Source: Melanopsichium pennsylvanicum
Taxonomy: Eukaryota > Basidiomycota > Ustilaginomycetes > Ustilaginales
Assembly: GCA_900208305.1 (NCBI GenBank)
Contig: OAPG01000002.1
Coordinates: 1,364,001-1,428,000 of the forward strand
Length of the DNA stretch: 64,000 nt
Reading direction: 5' to 3'
In this document: piece after piece, positions 23,604 through 35,025 of the stretch
Layout: each line of letters begins with the position of its first letter
Numbering within the stretch: position 1 is the stretch's first letter
Program-made: the position numbers and the translations under genes
Notes under the pieces: model-generated
Seen by the model: the letters and a program-made list of their open reading frames with translations, nothing else
Told to the model about the DNA's origin: nothing
Database searches by the model: none

Positions 23604-23697
23604 TTTCCCTCCAACGTTAAAGATCCGATGCCTCTCGGAAAATGTTTCAAAAAGAAGAAGAAAAAAGATGGTATGATAAATGCAGGATGGTAGTAGG

Positions 23698-23734
<37 letters not shown>

Positions 23735-24120
23735 AGAGGCAAACTGACTTTGCGTGAGGTCCGTGCAGTGTCGAAAGCGGAAAGGATTCTTCCGACCTGT
23801 GTTGGGAGTGGCTTGGAAGACGACAAAACAAAAAAGTGGATTGCCGGGTTACTCAAGTGTTGAAGGAAATTCGCCGAACACAACACCATCTTGCCTTTCC
23901 CGACACACCCTTCTCAACGTGTCCCCCTCTTTCTCTCTCTCTGTGGATGTCGAAGAATCACACGCAATTGGAAAGGAAAGATAGCAGAGTTGATGCTATT
24001 GCTTGCCAACTTGCCTTCTTTCGTCTTCTACTAGTACAAATGGTTGATAATTCACGAGAAGGAAGGATGTGATACCAACATCCCAATGCAAATCTTGTCC
24101 AAATTTCTTCTTGTCCTCTT
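23604..24120. other. Intergenic promoter region with CA repeat
   Basis: Lies between the start of the PLP-enzyme gene and the stop of MDM31, both minus strand. It contains the (CA)16 repeat; no other feature is seen. Confidence 0.55.
23701..23732. repeat. (CA)16 microsatellite
   Basis: Thirty-two bases of uninterrupted CA, about 100 bp upstream of the PLP-enzyme start codon. Confidence 0.97.
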
Positions 24121-26808
24121 CTAACCCGAACCCTTGGTCGTGACAGCGGCACTAGTACCCGTAGTCCTCGCCAACGTATCTCTCAACAAGGTGACCAAAT
24201 TCAACGCAGCATTGGCCGACACTTGCAAGCTCCAAAGACTCACATTCTTGAGCCTCTTACTACTGGCATTCTGACTAGCCACATGATTCGCCAGCGCTTC
24301 ATAGATCTTTTCCGACACCACAGGTAGCAATCCTGTCTGGGCCAAGTCTAGACTTCCGTCGAATTCGGAGAGATCCATGACAATTCGACAGCGGATAGGG
24401 ATGAGCGTCTTGTTAGCGTTCATGAACGCAACAATGGGACGTACGAACGCGTTTGTGCTGTACGAAATGTCGCTTGTGAACAAGGGAACTGCAGCCTTGA
24501 TGTCTTTGAATCGCACGTCCATGTCGATCACTACCGTGGGTGGAGGAAGCGACGGCTTAGCAGCAGGATGTGATCCTTCATCATACGTCGATTCGCGAGC
24601 TGCATTTGCACCAGAGCCTTGCTTTTCTTGGGCGGCAGCACCGGCGCGGGACGCAGGCGGATCACGACCCTGCCTCCTGGCTTCTTCACTCTCCTTTCTT
24701 ACCCTCTCCGCCGTAGCCCCCACCGCACTGACCGGGGCTTCAATAGCCGGTCCACTCAACCGATGTTGCCCTGGAATCGGATCATCCTCTCCGCCTCGGT
24801 TCGAATCTCCACTCAAAGCAGCTGTCAAATTATCCAACACTTCGTTGATGATCGTATTGATATCTGCTTCGTCATCCAGGTCCCTGGGGAACTTGATATC
24901 TGCCACCACGTCAAATTTGCCACTGAGGATCCAACTGATCGGGCCGGTGAGGTCCGACTGATTCTGAATGTGGTCAAAATTGACGCCGTCCACACGCATG
25001 CGGGACATGGTTTTCCACTTGGAGTGGATCATCTCACGGTCTTGTTCTACGGTGCGGCTGATGCTCTGCGGCTTGTGCAGGCTGAGGAGACAGCCGTCGA
25101 CCTGACCAGTGATCGAATCTGCAGAGAGGAGGTCGTAAAAGAGCCACTGTTTGCGCAGCTTGGGAATATGGGCGGAGAAGATGGAAAAGTTGAACGGGCG
25201 GAAGTCGTTGGGTTGATAGACGGTTACGAGGAAGTCTTCTATCTTCAGAGATTCCAATTCAAAGTCGCCGTGGCGAGATCCTCTACGTGCCGCACGGGGG
25301 TCGTAGGGCTTGTCGGGGTCCCAGAAGACGTTGCGTCGATCGACGATGCCTCGCACTCCGCGGATCTCGGCGTCTTCGATCAAACCCTTGCCATCGAACC
25401 AGCGCTGGAGGCTGAGCGTCACATCAATCGTATCGACCTGAAGGTCGAACATGGTATAGTTGGTGTTGACGGTGTCATCTTCAGTCAGATCCTCTCCACG
25501 AGCCTCGTCGCTCATGGGAGGTGCTACTTCTTCCACCTCTTCATAATGGGTTCCTTCCCACGCCATGCCATCGCCTGCAGTGACGGCGGTGCGGCGTTTG
25601 ACCTTGTTGGGGCGATCAGCGCCGCCGTTCTGCGCTTTTTGCCTTCTTTCCTTTAACAGCGAGTCGACATCACCGTGGGCTCGGCGAGAGATGAAGACGT
25701 TCTTGAAGCTAATCTTGCTCTCCTTCCACTTTGGTACAATCGCACTTTCGAACACAACTGTGACGCCCGTCTCGGCCGTCAGGTGATCTGCAATCTTCCT
25801 CGCGATCCATTCTTGAAGATTGAGCACGTTCAGGGCAGCAAAGATGAGCGAAAAGAATGTGGTGGTACCAACGATGATAAAGACAGCGGTGGTGAAACCT
25901 CCTAGGGTGAAAAAGGCGCTGATATCGTCTGCGTTGAAGCGACGGAAACCACGGATGGTGAACCATTTGAAGCGAATGCGGAGACGAGTCCAGAAGCCCT
26001 GCGCTATTCGCAGCAAATCTTCTTTTGAGGGACGAAGTCGATGATGCTCGTGCGTCTGCACTTCGTTGCTTGAGGCTGGGCGGTTTTGGGATTGTTCTGC
26101 CGATGCAGGTACAGCGCGCATGGCTAAGCGTCGCAGCGATCGAGGGTAGTTGGCAAAGTGGTGGTATGCTTTCTCCGTGGTTGTGAGCTCTGTGCTTGTG
26201 GAGTCTGGCTTCCCCAGCCGAGATTTGTTCTCAGGTCGTAGGTTTTTGGTTGATTCAGCATCCGTTTGTGTACTTTGCTGTGATGCAGGAGGTTGAGATG
26301 CACTCAGTGTCTTGTCCTTGTTTGGGTTTGAACGATCATGCTCGTCAGCTCGAGCAGCTCGACTAACATGAAATGCCCTCGCCTGATGTGCTATGGTGCC
26401 CAAAGTCGGTGTCATATGTGCGAGTGAGTATGATGACCAATTTGGTGCCGCAGCACGGGACTGGACGAGACCGGAGGCATTTTGTCCGATTGATGACTTG
26501 ACTGGTCTAGTGAAGTAAGACTGCAATGCAATATAGCTCAAGCGAGCATCGAATGCCGTTTCGAGCGACTGCTGGCGTCGTCTCGAGGATGATACTTGCG
26601 CATCTCGCAACGTGGGTTGTGATGAAGGGAGAGCTATTCCGGGAAATTTGGCCTGAACAGTGTCAAGGGCGGCCAGAAATGATGATCGCCGCGGAAGGGA
26701 TGGCTTCAGGCTGGTGCATGACATCGAAGTTGATGCTACTGTGGATGATTTTGAGGGTATTGCGATAGACCTTAGCGCTGTGCTGAGCTTCGAGTGTCTC
26801 CGTGACAT
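24121..26808 (-). CDS. MDM31: Mitochondrial inner-membrane protein Mdm31/Mdm32 family
   Basis: Single-exon 895-aa protein. The first 150 residues are Ser/Arg-rich with few acids, like a mitochondrial targeting presequence, and an AFHVSR stretch near 145 could be its end. A conserved basic segment (about 262-295, FWTRLRIRFKWFTIRGFRRFNADDISAF) leads into a transmembrane helix at about 300-328, then the long intermembrane-space domain of the Mdm31/32 family (IADHLTAETGVTVVFESAIVPKW, about 335 on), with an Arg/Asp-rich region. A final hydrophobic segment lies near the C-terminus. Mdm31 and Mdm32 form complexes needed for mitochondrial shape, nucleoid stability and phospholipid (cardiolipin) homeostasis. 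Basidiomycetes often carry one representative, so Mdm31 versus Mdm32 is not resolved here. Family membership is confident. Confidence 0.9.
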   Translation of the reverse strand: MSRRHSKLSTALRSIAIPSKSSTVASTSMSCTSLKPSLPRRSSFLAALDTVQAKFPGIALPSSQPTLRDAQVSSSRRRQQSLETAFDARLSYIALQSYFTRPVKSSIGQNASGLVQSRAAAPNWSSYSLAHMTPTLGTIAHQARAFHVSRAARADEHDRSNPNKDKTLSASQPPASQQSTQTDAESTKNLRPENKSRLGKPDSTSTELTTTEKAYHHFANYPRSLRRLAMRAVPASAEQSQNRPASSNEVQTHEHHRLRPSKEDLLRIAQGFWTRLRIRFKWFTIRGFRRFNADDISAFFTLGGFTTAVFIIVGTTTFFSLIFAALNVLNLQEWIARKIADHLTAETGVTVVFESAIVPKWKESKISFKNVFISRRAHGDVDSLLKERRQKAQNGGADRPNKVKRRTAVTAGDGMAWEGTHYEEVEEVAPPMSDEARGEDLTEDDTVNTNYTMFDLQVDTIDVTLSLQRWFDGKGLIEDAEIRGVRGIVDRRNVFWDPDKPYDPRAARRGSRHGDFELESLKIEDFLVTVYQPNDFRPFNFSIFSAHIPKLRKQWLFYDLLSADSITGQVDGCLLSLHKPQSISRTVEQDREMIHSKWKTMSRMRVDGVNFDHIQNQSDLTGPISWILSGKFDVVADIKFPRDLDDEADINTIINEVLDNLTAALSGDSNRGGEDDPIPGQHRLSGPAIEAPVSAVGATAERVRKESEEARRQGRDPPASRAGAAAQEKQGSGANAARESTYDEGSHPAAKPSLPPPTVVIDMDVRFKDIKAAVPLFTSDISYSTNAFVRPIVAFMNANKTLIPIRCRIVMDLSEFDGSLDLAQTGLLPVVSEKIYEALANHVASQNASSKRLKNVSLWSLQVSANAALNLVTLLRDTLARTTGTSAAVTTKGSG

Positions 26809-27528
26809 GGTGTGAAATAGATGTCCAACCTCGAGAGGAACCGAGTACTATCGATCTGAACGTTAACAGCGTCTTGCTTGGCGTGAGGTCGTGTCCGGAC
26901 CAGCTGACCTCTTCAGCTGGTCATTGTTGCAACAGGCAGATGTATGAGGAGCTAATATCAGGCAAAGCGATGAGCTCTACCGATGAGATAGCAAGGCTGA
27001 AAGCAAGAGGAGGACGCACATGGCTCGCCAGCTGACTGCGGACTTTTACCTTGAAATTATTCAGCAAACGAGCAGCAGATGGCTTTGTCGCAAAAAAAGG
27101 ACAGGCTCCACATTCCCGCGGCTAAAAACAGCGCACGCAAAAGGGCACAAAGTGGGCAGGCAATCCCCTGTGAACTCGATATCGAGATCGCGGTTGGGCC
27201 AGCCAACATCGTCTAGTGATGGCATGGTATTCACTCAATATAAGACTCTTGTGAGCAACCTCTCTTCTGATCGTGAGATTCTCCGGACAGTCCAAGCAGA
27301 GTTGTCACGCGTCAAAGGCGAGTCAAACCTGAAACAAATCCTATTGATCTAGAGAAAAGTACATGCGGTGTCGAGTGTGAAAAGTCATAATGGAAAGGGA
27401 CAAGGCGAGAAGACGTTCAAGTAGGACAAAGAAGGCCCAATGTGCTTCGAGGTAAACTACAGCGGCTGCGATGCCAGGCCAAGGAGCAGGACACTATTAT
27501 AGGTCGAAGAAACACAGATAGTGTGCGC
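26809..27528. other. Intergenic between two minus-strand genes
   Basis: Promoter of MDM31 and 3' flank of the carrier gene. No gene is supported. Confidence 0.55.
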
Positions 27529-28518
27529 TCAGACAGAAATCGACTTGTTTCCAACCTTGAGAATCTGTCTGGTCCAGACCTGGAAGTAGTCCCTAAAGTA
27601 GAACAGCAACGCCTGAGCAAGCACCGCCTTGGTGATCTGGGCCTGCATACCTTGATACCAGCCGCTGAGACCCTTCTGCGAGTAGATCTGCTTGAGGCAG
27701 TCGATGGCGCCCTTGTACTGAGTGTTTTTGGCTTGCAGACGAATCTTGCTCAGGATGTATGGGAAGGTAACCACTGTAGCGAGGGTCTTGGAGAGCGCTC
27801 CAACGAGGAACGACTTGCCGGGCGTCATCTTACCATCCACCGAAGTGGCAAGGATGATGGTCTTGACACGCTCGAACACACCGTATGTGATGGCTGGGTT
27901 GACGGTGAGCACGAGCGAAGGCTTGAGACCGCGCCAAAGGCCGGTGACACCATCTTCTTTGAGAATGTCGCTGGCAACACCCAAGAAGCTCTCGTCGACG
28001 GGCTTGCCATCTTTGGCAGTTTCAGACGTGCCGAGTTGCTGACGAGTGGCAATGACACTAACAGGAATGGTGAAGATCTGCGCCATGGCACCGGCGATGG
28101 CCCCAAGAACGAGCTCAGCGGCAGTGGTCATAACGGCTACTCCAGAAGCACTCCGCTTTGCCAAACGGTTCTGGTAGAGAGTGCGGACGACAGAGTACCA
28201 GTAGAAATAGGCGAACCCAGTAAAGAAGTTGTTGGCCATGCTTGCACCGAAACCTTTGTACAGACCTGCGGGGCCCTCTTTGCTGCGGATGATGTGGAGG
28301 ATGCCCCTGATCATGCCAACATTCTTGGGCACAGTCACGATGGTCTTGGTGGGGTCCTTGGGATCGCGTGCCTCCTTGCCTGGGACAACTGCAGAACTCT
28401 GTCCTGCTTGAATACGTGTCTTGACCGTGTCAAGTGGGTAGATGACTGCGTTTGAAAACACACCTCCGAGCGCACCGGCAAGCGCCTGGCCGAATGGTGT
28501 GAGAGGCTCCTCTGCCAT
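27529..28518 (-). CDS. ANT1: Peroxisomal-type adenine nucleotide carrier (mitochondrial carrier family)
   Basis: 329-aa single-exon protein with three mitochondrial-carrier repeats. The signature of repeat 1 is PLDTVKTR (28-35), repeat 2 is degenerate (TIPVSVIATRQQ) and repeat 3 is FPYILSKIRLQ. The sequence most resembles the peroxisomal branch (yeast Ant1, Candida PMP47, human PMP34/SLC25A17), which exchanges ATP for AMP across the peroxisomal membrane to fuel fatty-acid activation. Support for this branch includes the N-terminus (LTPFGQALAGALGGVFSNAVIYPLDT), the Trp-rich WYQGMQAQITKAVLAQALLF region and the length. No targeting presequence is present, as usual. The start ATG lies directly at the beginning of the first helix. 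A mitochondrial role cannot be fully excluded. Confidence 0.85.
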   Translation of the reverse strand: MAEEPLTPFGQALAGALGGVFSNAVIYPLDTVKTRIQAGQSSAVVPGKEARDPKDPTKTIVTVPKNVGMIRGILHIIRSKEGPAGLYKGFGASMANNFFTGFAYFYWYSVVRTLYQNRLAKRSASGVAVMTTAAELVLGAIAGAMAQIFTIPVSVIATRQQLGTSETAKDGKPVDESFLGVASDILKEDGVTGLWRGLKPSLVLTVNPAITYGVFERVKTIILATSVDGKMTPGKSFLVGALSKTLATVVTFPYILSKIRLQAKNTQYKGAIDCLKQIYSQKGLSGWYQGMQAQITKAVLAQALLFYFRDYFQVWTRQILKVGNKSISV

Positions 28519-29969
28519 TATATGTATATATGCTCGAGACCTGTGAGTCGCGGAGGGTTTCTGAAAGATTGATGTTGGAACGTGAAAAGATCTTGACCCT
28601 CGTGTAAGGATGCAATGTAGCGTGTGAACAGCCGAGGCGTCCGTCTATCGAGTTCAAACGAGGTCTGAGTGGCTTCGATGCTACAGCTTGATCAAAAAGT
28701 TGCCTATAGGAGAGATTCAGTCGAGATGCTTATCTGAAGCTGGTTGACCGAATTTGTCAAAGTTGTTGCGAATCCGACTAGTGATCGCCAGATGCTTGCA
28801 AGATACGAAGGATCGTCCGAGATTTAGCAATGCGAAGATGTAGGAGGAAGACCGAAGGTGCTCAAAAGCAGTGAAAGTACAATACTGCTGAGTCTATGAA
28901 GAGCAAAGAATGATGTGCGTGAAGTTTGGTGATGGGCGAAGGCGAGGAGGATTGTCAAGGACAGATTCTAGGCGGGAAATGATGGCACACAGACGGGCAG
29001 ACCGGCAGGTAGGACCCGGCAAAGGCGGAGGCAGAATCATGGACTGCAGCAATTCCGCTCGCGTCCGTCACGACAGAACTCTTCCCAAAGGGACTCATAG
29101 TGTGGGATGATTCCGCGGGCGCTTTGGGAATCCACTAGAGTCCGGGGCCAAGCAATAGCAGCACACACACATACACACACACTTGTGACTGGGCAAGGCC
29201 GGCTCGTAAAAGGCGGTCACTATTTGCGATAGCCGGGCCGCACTCTGAATCACAACATCTCGTCTATGTCTCTGTCCGACTTTCTTTCTGACCGTGCCTC
29301 TCTGTCTCTGTGTCTACGTGGCTTTGTCGCAGCTTGGTATCTATCTCAAAAAAGGGACGGCTCTAGCGCATCCATGCATCAATTTCCCCAAGCTGCTTTT
29401 TCTTCTCAACCTTTCCGCCTTTCCCGGGTAATGTGAAAAGGCCGTTTACCGGATCTCGTCTCATAAAATCACCACTCTACAGTGTCTGGCTTGGTCTTGG
29501 ACCCAATCACCAATTCAAGCCCTATCGATCACTGCGGCAATAAGGGCAACGGGATTGGCGATGGACGCTGTGGTGGTAGCTGACACCACGTTCCTTCTGG
29601 CTACAGATCAACAGCTTCGGCAGACGAGCAGGGAGCCACCATGAATATGGAACGTTTATTTAAAAAGCACCCGTCAAACGCACTGGTAAAAATTTAGAAA
29701 AAAGACCGAGATAAGTTACCGTCCGAACATCGTGTTATTGGGACCTTTTTATCGGCCGAATCGAACGTGCTTTTGGGTCTCTACCCGCCCGTTGCTGAAC
29801 ATCTCTGATCAGACACACCAACAAGGGTGCGACAAAGCTATGCGGAGGAACATTTCAATGGAATGCAATTGCAACGAGACAAAATGCTGGTATGTTCTTC
29901 TAGAATAAAGGAGGTTCGCAAACTCTATGAAACAAGTTGGAGGTCAAGAAAAGGTCAGATCAGACGGGC
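28519..29969. other. Intergenic, 1.45 kb, no supported gene
   Basis: Holds the promoter of the carrier gene and the 3' flank of the KCH1-like gene. A CA/TA-rich dinucleotide patch lies at about 29160-29185. No RNA gene or coding frame of quality was found. Confidence 0.5.
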
Positions 29970-32072
29970 TCAACGATACATATCATGATGTCCGTATTGA
30001 TCGGCATGTCGTGTAGACTCGTGATGCTGCTGTGGCCATGACCCTTCGTAGCCATTCGGGGCGTGAGCCTGCTCGTCGTAGCGGTGATCATGGTACTGAT
30101 CAAAACCACCGTTCTCGCCATTGTGATACTGCTGAGCGTAATGAGAGTCGCCTGCACCGCAATCGGGAGGATAGTCGCTCATCATGTAGCTGTGACGCTC
30201 TTCGCTTGTGATGACAGGCGAATGAGACTGAGAGTTGAGGTAAGCATCGTAAACATCGTCCAACCCATTCACGCTCGCGCTTGGGCTGTGAGCCGACGAA
30301 CCATTGCCAGAGCTGGCGCCGTTGCTGTTGCTGTATTGGTTGGGATGCAGCTCACTGCCAAATCCATCGGTGCCATAGCCTACGGCGAGGTGGTTGTTGC
30401 TCGTGCCGTGAGCTTGGCTCGACGCTGGCAGAGAGACCTCGACTGCGGGTGGGTATGGCTCATGTCCAACCTGACCGCCGCATGGCACATAAGACGACAT
30501 GTCAGGTGTTGCTGGTGGTGGGTATTCGAAGCCCTCCACGCTGTGTGTGTTCTGAGGCGGCGGGTAGTCGAGGCCTCTTGCACCGTATGTCGATTCTTTG
30601 TCCATTTGCGGATGAGGACTTTGTCTGCCGAAGCCGGCGTTCATCTCGTATGATTCGCCGCGCCCAACGGGATGCTGCGGCATGCCTCCATTGCTAGCGT
30701 CGAGAAGTGTCCGCTGTCCTGGTCCTGGCGTGTTGTACGGATCCGCTGGATGCATCGGTGGTGCGGGCGATGCTCTACCCGGTCCACCGCCGGCGCGCTG
30801 TGCAAAGAGTATCGGGCTCGTGCCGATGGGACCCATGCGATCTGCCATTGCATCAAAATCGTGTGGCATGCCTCCGTACTCTCCTCCTGCGGGTCCAGCA
30901 TTGGCGACCAAGTTAGCTGAGCTTGCGTAATCCATCTTGTCGTTGTAACCAAGACTATGTGTTGACGGTGCGTTGACACCATAGAAATGCGATGGCCCAA
31001 AGCCGGGCGACTGGTGCCCTGCAATACCGTTGCCGTAGAAGCCGGGACCATTGCCGTGCACAGTCGAGCTTCCTATACTGTTGTTGCGTTGTGTGCGACT
31101 TGCCTTTCCTAGCTTTTCGTCGCTGAGCAAATCCACGTCGACAGTCGGCAAAGTTGGCTGAGGAATGGCGTGGCCGATCATTTCGCCCTTCTTGTTCATG
31201 AGATGCGAAAAGTCACCGGCAGCTTCTTTGCGAGCGATCTCGGCCACTTTAGCTAGACGCTGCTTCTTCTTGAGATGAACAAGCTCGGTGACACGCTTGT
31301 CGACCTTGTGGCAGCAGTACTCCTTGAGGTTGCCCTTGATGTAGCAGAGAAGAGGGACGTAAGCGATTCCTGCAAGCATGAGCAAGATGAGCGAGCCTGC
31401 GAAAACGGCGACGGTGAAGAGCATCGAGAGAATCATGATGCCGGTGAAAATGTTGCCCTCGTAGTAGTCGTAAGGGTTGGTGCTCCATTTGGCGAAGGAG
31501 CCTAATCCGTAAAGGGTGAAAAAATTGATGACCTGACGTGGACCATCGGCGACTAGCAGGCGCTTCCAGCCTTTGAAGGTGAAGAAAATGAAAAAGGCGA
31601 GCTCGTCCTTCTTCTTTTTGCTGTCATTAATGTGGTCGAAGAAGCAGAAGTGATCATAGCTGCGGAGAGAGTAGTAGTTGTTGGCCATGACATTGGTGTA
31701 GGCATAGCTGATATCGCGGCTTTTGATGATAGCCCTCGACTTGTACGCCTCGTAGGCGAGCAGGAGAAATGAGAAAATGATACAACCGGTGAAGATCCAA
31801 CGACCATACGAGATAGGAACGCGAAAATTATTCTCAGGATCGTTCTGCACCTTTTCGTAGAGACTACCACTGAAATGACCGTAGGCTAACAGCGTGATCG
31901 CAGTATAGATGTCGGCAACGTAGACCGCGAATGATTTGACAACCATGATGAACAGGAAAGCGTACTTTAACTGTTGAAAGCAGCCATTGTTGCGAAAGTC
32001 GCGTACATCGATGAAGTCGAACTTGTGATCAGGGACCTCTTCGCGCTTCCAGCTGGCATTTCCGCAGCACAT
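29970..32072 (-). CDS. KCH1: Low-affinity K+ transporter of the Kch1/Prm6 family
   Basis: 700-aa single-exon protein. The N-terminal 250 residues hold the conserved fungal KCH domain: a short cytosolic start (MCCGNASWKREEVPDHKFDFIDV), hydrophobic segments at about 36-63, 91-108, 181-195 and 207-245, and the family sequences FKGWKRLLVADGPRQ and FVAF-like loops around YDYYEGN. In yeast, Kch1 and its paralogue Prm6 promote K+ influx that activates Ca2+ signalling during the pheromone response. The C-terminal 430 residues are a disordered cytosolic tail rich in Gly, Pro, His, Tyr and Ser, ending in a His/Tyr-rich segment, which is probably regulatory. The start ATG fits the family N-terminus. The transporter call is confident; direct K+ conduction is known only by homology. 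Confidence 0.88.
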   Translation of the reverse strand: MCCGNASWKREEVPDHKFDFIDVRDFRNNGCFQQLKYAFLFIMVVKSFAVYVADIYTAITLLAYGHFSGSLYEKVQNDPENNFRVPISYGRWIFTGCIIFSFLLLAYEAYKSRAIIKSRDISYAYTNVMANNYYSLRSYDHFCFFDHINDSKKKKDELAFFIFFTFKGWKRLLVADGPRQVINFFTLYGLGSFAKWSTNPYDYYEGNIFTGIMILSMLFTVAVFAGSLILLMLAGIAYVPLLCYIKGNLKEYCCHKVDKRVTELVHLKKKQRLAKVAEIARKEAAGDFSHLMNKKGEMIGHAIPQPTLPTVDVDLLSDEKLGKASRTQRNNSIGSSTVHGNGPGFYGNGIAGHQSPGFGPSHFYGVNAPSTHSLGYNDKMDYASSANLVANAGPAGGEYGGMPHDFDAMADRMGPIGTSPILFAQRAGGGPGRASPAPPMHPADPYNTPGPGQRTLLDASNGGMPQHPVGRGESYEMNAGFGRQSPHPQMDKESTYGARGLDYPPPQNTHSVEGFEYPPPATPDMSSYVPCGGQVGHEPYPPAVEVSLPASSQAHGTSNNHLAVGYGTDGFGSELHPNQYSNSNGASSGNGSSAHSPSASVNGLDDVYDAYLNSQSHSPVITSEERHSYMMSDYPPDCGAGDSHYAQQYHNGENGGFDQYHDHRYDEQAHAPNGYEGSWPQQHHESTRHADQYGHHDMYR

Positions 32073-35025
32073 GTTGGGCCAAAGCAGTGTTGCGAGTGGG
32101 AACGCAGATGAAGTTAAAGGAGAGAATGATCAGAGGGAGGTGCCGAATGCACTTGCCATATGGCGTCAATGAGGCGAGTGACGCAGAAAAAGGAGGAAAA
32201 TTGGATACGATTATGGATGCCGAGAAGTTGCGATGCGACGACTTGTCGTTTTCACGCAGAGTTGAGCCAGCAACTGCGCGCTTGGGTGGGGATTGCGCAG
32301 AAAACAATAAGAGCAAATTGAGAGCGTAACACGACGAGCCAGCCGCCGGTGATACAAGATGAGATGTGGGTGTTCTGAATCTAGAAGGTTGACGAGTGGG
32401 ATCAAGTCTGCATAGCTAGTTGCTGAAGAAAAGGCGACGTGAGTGTTTTGGTGGTATGACGCGTGCAGATCAATGCGCGAGCGGAAGCGTTTGAAAGTAG
32501 AGTCGGAGCAGTTGAGGAAGAGTAGAATGCAGAGAGCAATCGCGATTGATGATAAGATATGTCTGTCGAGCTCGATGGTTCTGATCGAAAAGTAAGATGA
32601 AGGTAGGACAGAGGCTATTGAGGCTTGAGATGTGCAGCAAAGGTAAAGTCGCTGCCCCTTTGTGTCGCCGAGATTGACGCCAAAGAGGAACGAAACAAAG
32701 AGGGCTATGAGGAGAGACCGGCACGGTGTTGTGTGGAAGGGTTAGATGTGGATAAAGGGGAGTGAGAGCGAAAGATAAAGAGTGTCGAAAGATAAAGAGT
32801 GTTAAATGGACAGCACTGTGTAACTGTATTGTACAGCACAGCCTTGCCAAGGTTGCGGTGATGATTTGGTGTTGGGTGGTGCGGTTGTTGATATTTTTGT
32901 TAGAGGCAAGCAGTCTCAGTGTGGTTCGCTGTGGTTCGATGATTCGAGCTCACACACACCCTGCAGTAATCACGAATCGTGAATCGCAATGCACTCACTC
33001 TCTCACAAGAGAGCACACACGTCCTCGGTGTCGATCTTTTCTTTTTGACGTGACTGACCCGAGACTTGTTTTGTTGCAAATTTGGCCTTCGCTTGTGTTG
33101 GTGTCTGGTTTATCAGAAGCATTCTGGATTCACATGGCTTTGGCTTCAGTCTGTTCTTTTGCCACCTGCTGTGCTGTATTAATATAATTTACTGTATTCA
33201 TTTACTGTATTTACACTCCAATCTATTTACACTCCAATCTATTTCCACTCGAATCTATAACAACGCGTCAAAGACGTCAAGCAGCAATAACATTCTAGTT
33301 GCTATTGACTGTAATTAAACTCTTACCAACACGCCAATCTTTTCCCGGCCGCTATCCTTGCTACGCTCCGTGCTGTTCTTCTTGTGCACTTGTCTGAATG
33401 AATGCATACTCTTCAGTGTTTGTTGTGCATGTCGTCGATAGTGCAGCTTTGTTATACAGAACCACCAGAAGGCACTTTTGGCGCTAAAGAGAACAATCCC
33501 AAACCCATGATCCACCCCGGTGGTGGCAAGCTGATCTGGAAATCGCATCGATCAGAGTGTACTGTGAGTCACGAATGCTAAATCCAGGACAAGATATCAC
33601 AAATAGCATATAGCCTTCCGATCCGATCTGGAGGAATGTCTTACATTGCAGGATGCGGATGGGCTTAGGAAGGAGCGGTGATTGCATCAGCCACGTTGGC
33701 TGGCTGGCATCTGTCACTTCGACGCAGGACGTCATGGCTTGGATATCGAACTGCAATCGCTCGTCCCGATGCAAGTCCTGGTTCCAAGAAGGGTATGTAA
33801 TAGTGAGTGCATATCTCCACCGTTCTTGGGAGGCGTTGAAAAGCAGGAACACGGTCAACCCAATCGAGATACGCTAAATGATGATGATGTGATTTGCAAA
33901 TTGGGATGTGAGAAGGAAAGAGCCAGAGAACGTGCTCGCCGACGGCGAATCGGAGTTCTCGCTTTTTGGCAAATTGATGGCATTTTATGACGCCAAACGA
34001 TTTGGCTTTCAACGTTGCCATGTCTTGGTGCGACCGACTTTCACTTCAAGTATTGACGATTCCTTTTCTCGTCTATTCTCTTGGAGCTACGCACGTTGAC
34101 GCTCTGAAGAGCGATCAGCCTCTCTGTGACAGCCCACGAGGCGCGCTTTCGATTCTCGAACAGCACTCCACTTGTACATGCTGCTACTACTAAAGTACCT
34201 CTGATGTCGAACGTTAAAAGCTTCTCTCGTTGTTTGTGCTCATTGTTTGATTGCCTTATGACATGGTGCTTCCAGTTTAAACTAATGTATCCATTGAGTA
34301 TAATAAGATTTGTTCGACGGGCATAACAAATGAAAAGAAGCTTTGTTTGACATTTTTTTGGCTTCATAAGGCAGCAAACAGCTGTTTGACCCACGTTTTA
34401 GCTGTTCAATCGAAAAAAATAGATTTTTTTTCTTGAATCCGAAACCAAGAAGAGCAGTGTTTAGGCAGTGTGTCAGTGTGTCAGTGTTATCAATTAGCCG
34501 AAGTGGCCTGTCAAAGAGGGTTTTGAATGCGCCAGACTCGTGCTCAAGTGCAGCTTTGAGAACAGCTGCATTCAAAATAGTGGTCCCGTCTGTAATTAAG
34601 CTCCCTCTTTGGCTCCCTTAGGACTGCATAATCGAGATGCTATGACGTCTTAAAATTCTCGACCTGCAGGTGGCTATCCGCTTAGTCACACACTTTGTTC
34701 CTTCTACGATTACCAGTACCGGAGTATCGGCTTTGTTTGTCTTACCTTGTCTAGCCTTGTCTCGCCATGTCTTGCCGGGTCTGGCTATTGAGCAGAATGA
34801 ATCTTTTTCAGACATGGCCGGCTTTCTTTGTCGCTGAATGATCAGCCCGGAAGAGGCCGTCGAACCACCTCTCTTATATACCATCAGCCTCTTCTAGAGG
34901 CGTCTCGTGCCCCCCCCCCTCCCTCTTGATGGCATACGACGCTGCTTCGAATCAAGGCTGTTTGATCACGCTCTTCACCATCACCATCACAACCTTACCT
35001 TTCAATTACATCCCCAGTGCAAACA
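32073..35025. other. Divergent intergenic region, 2.95 kb
   Basis: Separates the divergent KCH1-like and viroplasmin-VOC genes. It contains a 16-bp tandem repeat (33209-33256), TTTACTGTA words (about 33190-33208) and a CTTGTCTAGC-type repeat near 34742-34785. Open frames here (up to 126 codons) show no family features. The CT-rich patch near 34900-35000 is probably the leader of the plus-strand gene. Confidence 0.5.
33209..33256. repeat. 16-bp tandem repeat, 3 copies
   Basis: ATTTACACTCCAATCT is exact at 33209-33224 and 33225-33240. A third copy with two changes lies at 33241-33256. TTTACTGTATTCATTTACTGTA lies immediately upstream as a related A/T-rich duplication. Confidence 0.9.

Noticed and set aside
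23701..23732. Possible CRISPR or other structured array
   Set aside because: It is a simple CA microsatellite; no spaced repeats occur anywhere in the window.
24619..25656. 345-codon plus-strand frame opposite MDM31
   Set aside because: Shadow of the conserved Mdm31 coding sequence.
27442..28455. 337-codon plus-strand frame opposite the carrier gene
   Set aside because: The carrier repeats on the other strand are conserved. This frame is their complement and has no motif.
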